Shown here: piece after piece, positions 1 through 5,269 of the stretch
Layout: each line of letters begins with the position of its first letter
How positions within the stretch are numbered: the first letter of the stretch is position 1
Source of the DNA: an uncultured Bacillota bacterium
GTDB taxonomy: Bacteria > Bacillota > Clostridia > Peptostreptococcales > Anaerovoracaceae
Direction of reading: 5' to 3'
Assembly (NCBI GenBank): GCA_946545145.1
Contig: CAMNNG010000088.1
Span: 1-5,269, forward strand
Length of the DNA stretch: 5,269 bases
Made by a program: the position numbers and the translations under genes
Notes under the pieces: model-generated
Database searches by the model: none
Seen by the model: the letters and a program-made list of their open reading frames with translations, nothing else
What the model was told of the DNA's origin: nothing

Positions 1-917
1 GCGGACTCGAGCTGGTGGAGCTTTCCTTCTCTGATCATGTTCTGTATCGCCGGCGTGCTCTTCATAACTTCGAAAGCCGGAGCGATGTGGCCGTCAGTCG
101 TGTGGACGAGCTGCTGGCATACGACTCCCCTGAGAAGCTGAGCGAGCTGGCCCCTTACCTGGACCTGCTGGGTCGCCGGGAAGACGTCTACTATACGGCT
201 GATCGTGTTAGCTGCGCTGCTTGTATGCAGTGTGCTGAAAAGAAGCACGCCTGTTTCAGCCGCAGTGATCGCGCTCGATATCGTCTCATAGTCTCTCATC
301 TCTCCGAGGAGGATGACGTCCGGACTTTCTCTGAGGGCCGAACGCAGAGATTCGAGGTATCCCGGTGTGTCGATGAATACCTCCCTCTGGCTGACGATGC
401 TCTTGCTGTGCGAGTGCAGATACTCGATCGGGTCTTCCATCGTTATGATGTGCGACTCCCTCGACTTGTTGATCCTGTCGATCATGCAGGCGAGAGTCGT
501 CGACTTTCCGGATCCCGCCGCTCCCGCGACAAGGACGAGGCCCGTCATGTTGTCGGCAAGGGAGAGAACGTTCTCAGTGATCCCCAGATTTTCCGGATCA
601 GGTATGCCGAATTTGATGACCCTGATGACTGCCGACAGCGAGCCGCGCTGTCTGAAGACGTTGACCCTGAACCTTCCAAGGTCAGGGATCGAGAATGAAA
701 AGTCGTCGTCAAGACCCGCATCCAGGTTCGTCTTCTGCCTCTTTGCAGCCGCGTATATCTCTTCTATAAGCGGCTCTATATCCGACGGCTTCATGATGCC
801 GCCGTCCTGCCTGTCCTGCGAGCCCTTCACCTTGAAGGTCACCGGAAGGCCGGCTATGAGGAATATATCTGATGCGCCCTTCTCGGTCGCAAGTTTCAGC
901 ATCTCGCTAAGTATCAT
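1..917 (-). CDS. pilT: PilT-type pilus retraction ATPase (3' end cut by window edge)
   Basis: Cytoplasmic hexameric ATPase of the GspE/PilT superfamily, closest in pattern to PilT, which powers pilus retraction through the GspF/PilC platform. I translated 305 codons from the ATG at 915-917 with no stop before the edge; PilT is usually about 340-370 residues, so roughly 40-60 are missing. Visible motifs: an N-terminal start like PilT (EKGASDIFL, residues 12-20), RFRVNVF (82-88), Walker A GAAGSGKST (132-140), Asp box ITMEDPIEY (158-166), Walker B VILLGEMRD (201-209), His box STLHTSSA (228-235), and AIQNMIRE (290-297), matching the PilT hallmark AIRNLIRE with R to Q and L to M changes. AAGGAG at 925-930, 7 nt from the ATG, supports the start. 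It lies 143 nt after the last pilin-like gene, same strand. PilU-like or a sole bifunctional motor are alternatives. Family assignment is firm; direction of work (extension or retraction) is inference. Confidence 0.95.
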   Translation of the reverse strand, partial: MILSEMLKLATEKGASDIFLIAGLPVTFKVKGSQDRQDGGIMKPSDIEPLIEEIYAAAKRQKTNLDAGLDDDFSFSIPDLGRFRVNVFRQRGSLSAVIRVIKFGIPDPENLGITENVLSLADNMTGLVLVAGAAGSGKSTTLACMIDRINKSRESHIITMEDPIEYLHSHSKSIVSQREVFIDTPGYLESLRSALRESPDVILLGEMRDYETISSAITAAETGVLLFSTLHTSSAANTISRIVDVFPATQQVQVRGQLAQLLRGVVCQQLVHTTDGHIAPAFEVMKSTPAIQNMIREGKLHQLES

Positions 918-929
918 TTCTTATCTCCT

Positions 930-951
930 TCTGTACTTTTTCTGTACTTTA
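930..951. repeat. 11-bp direct duplication upstream of pilT ribosome binding site
   Basis: TCTGTACTTTT (930-940) is followed at once by TCTGTACTTTA (941-951), 10 of 11 bases identical. It lies just upstream of the AAGGAG of the pilT-like gene. On the transcribed strand the stretch is purine-rich. The rest of this 143-nt gap holds the 20-bp repeats at its other end and an imperfect CGGAT/ATCCG palindrome at 991-1001, too tight to form a hairpin. I see no terminator or convincing promoter in it. Confidence 0.7.
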
Positions 952-1006
952 TCCGTTTCTTCTCTATCTCTCACTCATCCGCTGCTTTGCCGGATCATCC
1001 GTTTCG

Positions 1007-1074
1007 TCAGTTGACCTGAATCAGTTGCCCTGCATCAGTATCAGTTGCATTGCATCAGCTTCAGTTGCCCTGCC
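1007..1074. repeat. 20-bp tandem repeats copying the 3' end of the preceding gene
   Basis: On the minus strand the last four codons of the 126-residue gene, CAGGGCAACTGA (1061-1072), recur downstream as CAATGCAACTGA (1041-1052), CAGGGCAACTGA (1021-1032) and CAGGTCAACTGA (1007-1018). The first three starts are spaced exactly 20 bp and the flanking CTGATG is shared; the fourth copy is shortened. The gene therefore ends in the first unit of a degenerate tandem array, and each unit carries a TGA. Replication slippage is the simplest origin. Confidence 0.85.
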
Positions 1075-1441
1075 AGATGTTCTGATAAGGATCATCCGCG
1101 TTCCAGTCCTTGATCACCTTCCACTCGGTAACATCCCAGCTTCCCGAAGCGTCGGGCTCGGTGACGGTGATCTTCAGCGTGTATCCGTCTTTTTCAATCT
1201 CTTTCGTCCTGTCTGCAGCGGAAACGGCCGAACCTCCTGCGACCTTCTCGTCGTACTGCTGCAGGAATCTTTCGCCCTCAGCCTCAAGAGCGTATCTGGT
1301 CTGCGTCGCGCCCGCGAACCTGTCAGCGAGCACCTTGTCTGCATTCGTCGTCGCCACCGTCAGCACGGCCAGCGTCGACAGCACCACCGCCACGACCGCA
1401 AGGAAGACCGCGATCGGACCAAGTCTTATCTTTCTGCTCAT
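1061..1441 (-). CDS. Small single-helix pilin-like protein, possibly GspK/PilX-like minor pilin
   Basis: 126 residues: a short basic start (MSRKIRLGP), one membrane helix at about 9-30, an amphipathic stretch, then a small extracytoplasmic domain ending in a Trp-rich tail. The segment RYALEAEGERFL (49-60) resembles the post-helix region of GspK/PilX minor pseudopilins, which also lack Glu at +5; this is recall of a pattern, not an alignment. There is a Gly-Pro (8-9) where a prepilin cut might fall, but no following Glu. The ATG at 1439-1441 overlaps the stop of the preceding gene as ATGA, and AAGGAGG at 1449-1455 sits 7 nt upstream, so translation is probably coupled and the start is secure. 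It is the last of four small membrane-anchored genes before the PilT-type ATPase. Role as a minor or tip fibre subunit is inference from position and shape. Confidence 0.85.
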   Translation of the reverse strand: MSRKIRLGPIAVFLAVVAVVLSTLAVLTVATTNADKVLADRFAGATQTRYALEAEGERFLQQYDEKVAGGSAVSAADRTKEIEKDGYTLKITVTEPDASGSWDVTEWKVIKDWNADDPYQNIWQGN

Positions 1442-1956
1442 CTCGCGCCCTCCTTTATATACTTCCCGGAAGTAAGCGAATATATCGCGGCGTCTGCATC
1501 GGCATTTTCGGCCGCACCGGATCCGCCAGCAGCATCGGCATCACCGGCCGCACCTGATCCGCCCGGCATGTAGACGGCGATGTCCTTCGTCACATACTTT
1601 CCGTTCTTTCCGTTTTCAGTCTTTACATCTATCGTCACAGTGAACTCATCCGCGCCGGCCGCAGCATCATTGCCCACGCTGATATCGGCCGTCACTCTGG
1701 ATCCGCTTACTGCGACGTTCTTCGCTTCATCCATGGAGCCCAGCTTTTCGGCGCAGCTTTTCGCGCCCGAAGCTTCGCCCGTCACTTCCGCCACATTTTC
1801 GGCGCAGACGACGGCCTTCGTCAGGCGGCCCGCATCGATGCTCTGCTGGCGCGTCTTCATCGATACCGTCGTTATGACCGATATCACGAGGAGAAGCACC
1901 AGGAACATCGCTATGAGCTCCACTATGAATGCTGTGTTTCGTTTCGTTTTCATCAT
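1438..1956 (-). CDS. Pilin-like membrane protein with FIVEL helix start and Gly/Ala/Asp insert
   Basis: 172 residues. N-terminus MMKTKRN is followed by FIVELIAM and a helix to about residue 32, resembling the GFTLIEL start of type IV pilins: Glu13 would be mature residue 5 if cleavage fell after Thr8, but the required Gly is absent. The domain after the helix has two cysteines (51 and 68) that could pair outside the cell, then predicted strands around FTVTIDV (105-111) and KDIAVYM (124-130). Residues 132-155 are a 12-residue tandem duplication of Gly/Ser/Ala/Asp, followed by IYSLTSGKYI, which reads like the closing strands of the fold. So the low-complexity piece looks inserted in a loop. Start at 1954-1956 keeps the whole helix, but the ribosome site is weak (GAAG only) and M2 is equally possible. 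It follows the preceding gene by 39 nt with a GC hairpin. Probably a GspI/GspJ-like fibre subunit; uncertain. Confidence 0.85.
   Translation of the reverse strand: MMKTKRNTAFIVELIAMFLVLLLVISVITTVSMKTRQQSIDAGRLTKAVVCAENVAEVTGEASGAKSCAEKLGSMDEAKNVAVSGSRVTADISVGNDAAAGADEFTVTIDVKTENGKNGKYVTKDIAVYMPGGSGAAGDADAAGGSGAAENADADAAIYSLTSGKYIKEGAR
1492..1563 (-). repeat. 36-bp in-frame tandem duplication inside pilin-like gene
   Basis: Positions 1492-1527 and 1528-1563 align with 29 of 36 bases identical. They encode GGSGAAGDADAA (residues 132-143) followed by GGSGAAENADAD (144-155). Length is a multiple of three, so the frame is kept. The repeated segment is Gly/Ala/Asp-rich and likely flexible and surface-exposed. 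Confidence 0.85.
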
Positions 1957-1966
1957 TCTTCACATT

Positions 1967-1987
1967 CCGGCCCGCTTGAATGGCCGG
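1967..1987 (-). other. GC-only hairpin between two pilin-like genes
   Basis: CCGGCC (1967-1972) and GGCCGG (1982-1987) are perfectly complementary with a 9-nt loop. In the minus-strand transcript the stem falls in the 39-nt gap, beginning 8 nt after the TAA of the upstream gene and ending 10 nt before the next ATG. No T-run follows, so it is unlikely to be a terminator. It could stabilise an mRNA end or affect translation of the weak-site gene at 1956. Function is inference. Confidence 0.5.
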
Positions 1988-1995
1988 TTTACATA

Positions 1996-2433
1996 TTACC
2001 TGTTCGTGTCGACATATGACGTGCCCGAACCGGTCTCTATCTTCAGTATCCCATCCGGGGCGAGCGTTGCCTTGAACTGCTCAGTTTCCCCGATTTCCAA
2101 CGCTTCTTCGGGGTCTATTGCCGCCGAGCGCAGGCTGTATTCCTGCAGGAGCCGGCCGTCCTTCATGTATATCTTCTGCTCGAACCCCTGTTTGTCCGCT
2201 ATCGAAATGCCCGGCGCGCCGTCAAAGTCGCGCACCTCCACCTTGCCGTCCGAGTCCTTGACCGCCGTGATGACGTACGAGAGGACGGCTCTGTCGTTGT
2301 CGCTTTCGGACCTGGCCTCTGTCGCGTGTCTGTACGATGAAGCGCCGAACACGACGAGGATCAGTATCACGAGGAAGAGCACCGCTATCGTGATCGTAGA
2401 GATGATGTCTCCAAAGCCTCTCTTGCTACTCAC
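1996..2433 (-). CDS. Single-helix pilin-like protein, DUF4860-like
   Basis: 145 residues from the chosen GTG start. Basic start with KRGF, then one long hydrophobic helix at about 11-30 ending FGASSYR, then a region with AVLSYVITAVKD (49-60) and a strand-rich domain including EQKIYMKDGRL and a closing segment near DGILKIETG. From memory this order (helix, GA-x-x-Y, LSY-x-x-x-x-V, IY-x-x-DG-x-L) matches DUF4860, a family I associate with clostridial pilus-like operons; a profile search would settle it. Gly6-Phe7 could be a relic of a prepilin site, but there is no Glu at +5 (Asp at +3). A GTG at 2440-2442 is in frame but lies inside the ribosome site, so the GTG at 2431-2433 is preferred. It overlaps the previous gene by 8 nt (GTGAGTAG). 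Likely a GspH/GspJ-like fibre component; function unproven. Confidence 0.88.
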   Translation of the reverse strand: MSSKRGFGDIISTITIAVLFLVILILVVFGASSYRHATEARSESDNDRAVLSYVITAVKDSDGKVEVRDFDGAPGISIADKQGFEQKIYMKDGRLLQEYSLRSAAIDPEEALEIGETEQFKATLAPDGILKIETGSGTSYVDTNR

Positions 2434-2749
2434 CGGCTGCACCTCCCTTCCAGATGACCTTCACATCGGGCGGAAGGTTCTCCGCGTACGGCGTGTACAC
2501 GACCTTGAAGTCCTCCTTGTTCACCGTGAGGCCGTAGTTGTCCTCGAGGTAAGCGAGGCTTTCGGGGTAAGCGTTCTCTATCACGTAGCACTGCAGCGCC
2601 CGTTCGCTTACTGCGTCTTCGATCGCCTTTGCCTGCTGCTCGATGTCCTGCTCAGTCGTTCTCAGAGTGCTCCAAAGCACCAGAGCGGCAGCTATCACCG
2701 CTACGATCACGCACGCCGTTATGAACTTGTGATCTCTTAATACTTTCAT
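2426..2749 (-). CDS. Small GspG/ComGC-like pseudopilin with degenerate N-terminus
   Basis: 107 residues. One N-terminal membrane helix at about 9-28 after MKVLRDHK, an amphipathic helix (30-52), then ALQCYVIEN (51-59), AYPESLAYLE (60-69) and YGL. That block resembles the GspG/ComGC/PilA motif in which a helix ends in a Tyr-x-x-x-Asn-x-x-Tyr-Pro turn followed by a short helix (as in LDNGRYPT), so it is the best candidate for the major subunit. No Gly-Phe cut site and no Glu at +5 are present. ATG at 2747-2749 has AGGAG at 2756-2760, 6 nt away, overlapping the stop of the GspF-like gene, so the two are translated together. The single Cys after the helix (Cys54) has no obvious partner within the domain. 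Position directly after the platform gene matches comGC after comGB. Family call is moderate; coding status is strong. Confidence 0.88.
   Translation of the reverse strand: MKVLRDHKFITACVIVAVIAAALVLWSTLRTTEQDIEQQAKAIEDAVSERALQCYVIENAYPESLAYLEDNYGLTVNKEDFKVVYTPYAENLPPDVKVIWKGGAAGE
2442..2447 (-). promoter_or_regulatory. Shine-Dalgarno that fixes the GTG start at 2433
   Basis: GGGAGG on the minus strand, 8 nt before the GTG at 2431-2433. The other in-frame GTG (2440-2442) overlaps this site, so it cannot be the start served by it. The site lies inside the 3' end of the 107-residue gene. Confidence 0.8.
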
Positions 2750-2758
2750 TTTGCACTC

Positions 2759-3826
2759 CTAGCCTATCGAGTTCATGATGCCGATCAGCGGCACCATCAG
2801 GCTGATCAGCATGAGGCCGATCGTTATCATCAGGAAGCCCGTCAGCATGGGTTCGACCGTGTTGGCGATCTTTCCGATGTACTTGTCGTTGTTGTCCCTG
2901 AGGTTTGCGAGGATCTTCTGCAGTACCTGGTCGAGCATGCCGCTCCTCTCGGCAGGGATAAGCATCCTGTTGTTGATCGGGTCATAGAGCTTTTCTTCGC
3001 AGGCTGCCTGCGAGAAGCTGAGGCCCTGGTCCGTCTTCTGGATGCATCTTTCGAGTTTTTCCTTGAGCTCCGCGCTCTCGGCTACGGAAAGGCTCTTCTT
3101 CAGCGCTTCATCCTGCAGCTCGCCTCCGGAGATGAACATGTCGAAACACGATGTGAATCTGTAAAGATCGAGGTTTGCGAACAGGTCTCTGAACGTGCCG
3201 ATCTTCGACAGCATCGCTTTGACTTTGCCCTGCTTTCCGCTCCGCCACATCGATACGCCCGCAAGCATGAGGCACACCAGCACGATCATGACGATCATGA
3301 GGACGACGCACACCGTGAACGAGACGTTGATGTAGTTGAACGACGATGAAGCCAGGCTGCCCGTGAGGTTGTTGTAGACTCCTCTGAACGCGGGGAATAC
3401 CATCGCCAGCATCGCGGCCAGTACTGCGATCACCATGAACAGCAGGATGATCGGGTATCTTACGGCCGAGACGAAGGTGTTCTTCATCGAATTCTCCGTT
3501 CTGTAATAGTCGGATAGGTGGAAGAGGGTCTCCTCCAGCCTGCCGGTGTACTCCGAGGCTCCCACCATGTCCACTGCATAATCCGGGAATGATCCCGCCT
3601 GCTTCATGGCGTCTTCAAGGGATGATCCCATCTGCATCGACTCCGCCATTTCGGCGTAGACATCAGCGAGGGGGCCTTCACCCGCTTCTTCTTTCACATC
3701 GTCCTTGAGAAGCTCGACGGCTTCGGATGCCGTGATGCCGGCCCTGACCATCATGCCCATGTTCTCGAAGAACGATCCCATTTCTTCGTAGCTTAGCGCT
3801 TTTGTTTTCGTGACCTTAGAACTCAT
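2759..3826 (-). CDS. GspF/PilC-family inner-membrane platform protein (T4P/T2S)
   Basis: 355 residues with the family's duplicated layout. First cytoplasmic T2SSF domain about 14-120: helices starting FFENMGMMVRAGI, then ASEYTGRLEETL (90-101), the usual E-x-x-G-x-L site. Membrane helices at about 124-147 and 168-193. Second domain about 208-320: FTSCFDMFISGG, then PAERSGMLDQVL (291-302). Third helix at about 327-350, containing the typical EP start and a VPLIGI end. GspF and PilC are usually near 400 residues; here the variable N-terminal tail is short. The protein sits in the cytoplasmic membrane, contacts the hexameric ATPase and adds or removes pilin subunits. ATG at 3824-3826 has AAAGGAG at 3834-3840, 7 nt away. 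It is the first gene of the tight block; the next starts 9 nt after its stop. ComGB-like or PilC-like cannot be separated by eye. Very sure of the family. Confidence 0.96.
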   Translation of the reverse strand: MSSKVTKTKALSYEEMGSFFENMGMMVRAGITASEAVELLKDDVKEEAGEGPLADVYAEMAESMQMGSSLEDAMKQAGSFPDYAVDMVGASEYTGRLEETLFHLSDYYRTENSMKNTFVSAVRYPIILLFMVIAVLAAMLAMVFPAFRGVYNNLTGSLASSSFNYINVSFTVCVVLMIVMIVLVCLMLAGVSMWRSGKQGKVKAMLSKIGTFRDLFANLDLYRFTSCFDMFISGGELQDEALKKSLSVAESAELKEKLERCIQKTDQGLSFSQAACEEKLYDPINNRMLIPAERSGMLDQVLQKILANLRDNNDKYIGKIANTVEPMLTGFLMITIGLMLISLMVPLIGIMNSIG

Positions 3827-3860
3827 TCTGAGGCTCCTTTCGATTTATATTTGATAATGG

Positions 3861-3885
3861 TTTACGGTTTTATGTTTTTACGGTT
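3861..3885. repeat. 9-bp direct repeats, 16 nt apart, upstream of gspF-like gene
   Basis: TTTACGGTT occurs at 3861-3869 and 3877-3885. The 16-nt spacing equals the period of the repeats at 3925-3972 in the same gap, so both may be remains of one decayed array. They lie about 35-60 nt upstream of the gspF-like start. A direct-repeat regulator site is possible but nothing else supports it. Confidence 0.5.
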
Positions 3886-3924
3886 CTGTCTTTTCAGATT
3901 CCGTTTTTTCCTGTTCTGTATTTC

Positions 3925-3972
3925 TGATCCTGCCTTTTTCTGATCTTGCCTTTTTCTGATCTTGATTCTTTT
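3925..3972. repeat. 16-bp tandem repeats in the lipoprotein-gspF spacer
   Basis: Three successive 16-bp units: TGATCCTGCCTTTTTC, TGATCTTGCCTTTTTC, TGATCTTGATTCTTTT. The first two differ at one base; the third is diverged. The whole 178-nt gap (3827-4004) is strongly pyrimidine-rich on the plus strand, so the transcript is purine-rich. It has no stable hairpin with a T-run, so the lipoprotein and gspF-like genes may share a transcript. I see no clear promoter; an AT-rich stretch near 3841-3856 has only a poor -35 partner. Confidence 0.8.
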
Positions 3973-4004
3973 CCTATTTCTTTTTGATTCTGTCTTTCGC
4001 GTTT

Positions 4005-5096
4005 CTAATAGTGATAAACGTCGGTATAGTTCGATCCGTCGCCTATGAACTTGCCGTCTTCGCCGTTAGCCGAGAACGTGAGGTCGATCCTGCTCCAGTC
4101 CTTTTCATTGACCTTGAATTCGACCTTCGTCCATCCCGTCTCCTCGGTGTAGAACATGTTCCACGCATGGTAGAGATCGTTCGGCTCTACATATCCGAAT
4201 ATGATCTTCGTCGGGATGCCCTGGCTTCTTAGCATGCAGGCTGCAAGGCTCGAATAGTCGAAGCATATGCCCTTCCCGCTTTTGAGTATCGCATCAGGAT
4301 CCGGGATGTAGCCCGACTTGACCGTAGCGGCTTTTTCCTTGTCGTAATCTATCTTCTTGCAGATATATTCATAGACAGCGTCGACGAATTCCTGCTCGCT
4401 TCCCGCTTTTTCGGCAAGCTTCGCGGCTTCCTTGACGCAGTCCGATTCTTCCGTGAAATCAGCATACTGGCTCGGTCTCAGATACGGACCGAACTTGTCT
4501 TTGAGTTTGACGGAGATGTCCGTCTTGTAGAGTTCGAAGTATTTGTTGCCTTCGAGGTTCTTCATCACCTTGATCGTGTAATCGCCGTTGCCCGACTGAA
4601 GCGGGAAGATCTGCGGCTTTTTCATGACGACATCATAAGTATATGTGTCCTCGCCCTTCACGACCTGGAGTTTGACGCGGGCGTCGCTGTTGCAGACAAG
4701 AGCTATATAGCCTTTCGCGGCGGAGGATACATCTACCTGCACCTCTTCATTTCCTTCGGCCTTGCTCTCGTTGAACTTCGCGTCCTTGAACTTGCCCGGC
4801 TTGAAGCCATCATCGGAGCCGGACTTTCCTGCCTTCTCGTCTGCGGCGTTCGCCTCGTCAGTTACCGCCTCGGCTGCCTGCTCTGCAGCCTTTTCAGATG
4901 CAGACTGCTCCGCGGTCTCGGAAGCGGCCTGTTCCGCCTTCTTGGAGCCTCCTGCTCCTGCGGATCCGGCATCAGAACCTGCAGAACCTCCTGAACCTCC
5001 TGAACCTCCGCACCCTGTCGCGAAAATCATTACGGCAACCAAAAGAAGCGCCAGTATCATCGATATTCTTTTTTTCTTCGTCGATGCTGCTTTCAC
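4005..5096 (-). CDS. Secreted lipoprotein with transglutaminase-like (Cys-His-Asp) domain
   Basis: 363 residues. Signal peptide with basic KKKR (7-10), hydrophobic core (11-25) and lipobox Ala-Thr-Gly-Cys with lipidated Cys29. Next comes a flexible Gly/Ser/Ala linker and an Ala/Glu/Lys-rich stretch to about residue 100, then a probable beta domain (about 115-200). The C-terminal half carries a transglutaminase core: Cys278 in GKGICFDYSSL, His310 in LYHAWNMFY and Asp338 in SRIDLTFSA, all in expected order and spacing. The full triad implies an active cysteine protease, peptide-crosslinking or amidase-type enzyme anchored on the outer membrane face; the substrate is unknown. The start is GTG (5094-5096) with AAAAGGAG at 5104-5111, 7 nt away; a later ATG (Met13) would lose the basic region. 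It has its own promoter and lies 178 nt upstream of the platform gene with no terminator between, so it may head the pilus-like operon. Domain call is firm; a role in fibre assembly is inference. Confidence 0.95.
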   Translation of the reverse strand: MKAASTKKKRISMILALLLVAVMIFATGCGGSGGSGGSAGSDAGSAGAGGSKKAEQAASETAEQSASEKAAEQAAEAVTDEANAADEKAGKSGSDDGFKPGKFKDAKFNESKAEGNEEVQVDVSSAAKGYIALVCNSDARVKLQVVKGEDTYTYDVVMKKPQIFPLQSGNGDYTIKVMKNLEGNKYFELYKTDISVKLKDKFGPYLRPSQYADFTEESDCVKEAAKLAEKAGSEQEFVDAVYEYICKKIDYDKEKAATVKSGYIPDPDAILKSGKGICFDYSSLAACMLRSQGIPTKIIFGYVEPNDLYHAWNMFYTEETGWTKVEFKVNEKDWSRIDLTFSANGEDGKFIGDGSNYTDVYHY

Positions 5097-5145
5097 TTCT
5101 CTTCTCCTTTTAGGCTTTTTGTAACTGAATTGTCAGTATATACAA

Positions 5146-5174
5146 ATTATAAACAATCGGATAAATGATGTAAA
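5146..5174 (-). promoter_or_regulatory. Sigma-A type promoter for the lipoprotein gene and probable operon
   Basis: On the minus strand the -35 box TTTACA (5169-5174) and perfect -10 box TATAAT (5146-5151) are exactly 17 nt apart. Transcription should start near 5139, giving a leader of about 43 nt before the GTG at 5096. AT-rich sequence flanks the boxes. A short inverted repeat CTGA/TCAG (5125-5136) lies in the early leader; it is too weak to call an operator. Confidence 0.85.
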
Positions 5175-5188
5175 GATTTTAGGGTCAC

Positions 5189-5222
5189 AAAAACCGTCAC
5201 GCGAAGACGAATCGTGTGACGG
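5189..5222 (-). terminator. Intrinsic terminator of an unseen upstream gene
   Basis: Minus-strand hairpin with stem 5194-5204 paired to 5212-5222 (11 bp including one G-U pair), a 7-nt loop, and TTTTT (5189-5193) directly after. The plus strand has no T-run after the stem, so it acts on minus-strand transcription. It ends a gene whose 3' end must lie beyond or just at the window edge; in-frame stops at 5244-5246 or 5240-5242 would fit, but too little is visible to choose. It sits 14 nt before the -35 box of the next promoter. Confidence 0.88.
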
Positions 5223-5269
5223 CTATATACTGTTGCGTATCATTTAGGTTTTGGTGTATGCGACTTTCG

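Noticed and set aside
15..1014. Long open frames on the plus strand over the ATPase gene
   Set aside because: They are antisense to a minus-strand frame with the full set of PilT motifs, and their products show no recognisable domain and no good ribosome site.
1580..2740. 386-codon plus-strand open frame
   Set aside because: It runs antisense across three minus-strand genes with clear membrane helices, ribosome sites and overlapping starts and stops. Its product is Ser/Arg-rich without domain features.
3841..3872. Promoter for the gspF-like gene (TATAAA-like box)
   Set aside because: No acceptable -35 sequence lies at a suitable distance; the match is what an AT-rich spacer gives by chance.
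3881..3910. Possible terminator: CGGTTCTG / CAGATTCCG with TTTTTT after it on the plus strand
   Set aside because: The stem is short and interrupted, and the T-run is on the plus strand where no gene ends. On the minus strand there is no T-run.
930..3972. CRISPR array
   Set aside because: The repeats are short, directly adjacent and degenerate, with no unique spacers and no cas genes.
5223..5269. 3' end of an upstream minus-strand gene
   Set aside because: The terminator implies one, and stops at 5244-5246 and 5240-5242 are available, but fewer than ten codons are visible in any frame, so no coding feature can be supported.

Overview
The window is one minus-strand gene cluster for a type IV pilus / type II secretion-like (T4P/T2S) machine, seen without its far end. 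Strong purine-rich Shine-Dalgarno sites, a near-consensus sigma-A type promoter, a lipobox-type lipoprotein signal, frequent AGA/AGG and ATA codons and moderately high GC suggest a low-redundancy anaerobic Clostridia-type Firmicute. That assignment is inference; no rRNA or other marker gene is present. No real gene was found on the plus strand.

Layout in the direction of transcription (5269 to 1): an intrinsic terminator closing an unseen upstream gene (5189-5222); a strong promoter (5146-5174); a lipoprotein with a transglutaminase-like cysteine protease fold (4005-5096); a 178-nt purine-rich gap with 16-bp tandem repeats and no terminator; a GspF/PilC-type inner-membrane platform protein (2759-3826); four small proteins, each with one N-terminal membrane helix and a short extracytoplasmic domain (2426-2749, 1996-2433, 1438-1956, 1061-1441), packed with overlaps or short gaps; a 143-nt gap with 20-bp and 11-bp repeats; and a PilT-type ATPase (917 to the window edge, C-terminus missing).

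The content resembles a comG or gsp operon: platform protein, then a run of pilin-like proteins, with a hexameric ATPase. It differs in three ways. The only visible ATPase is of the retraction (PilT) type and sits last. None of the four pilin-like proteins has a complete prepilin peptidase site (G before F, with E at +5), although pieces of it remain in two of them. A secreted transglutaminase-like lipoprotein heads the cluster. The likely model is that the ATPase drives the GspF-like platform to assemble or move a short fibre of the four small proteins, with the lipoprotein acting on the outer face of the membrane. The function of this fibre cannot be read from the sequence.

The spacers and one coding region show repeated short tandem duplications: periods 11, 16 and 20 bp between genes, and a 36-bp in-frame duplication in the third small protein.
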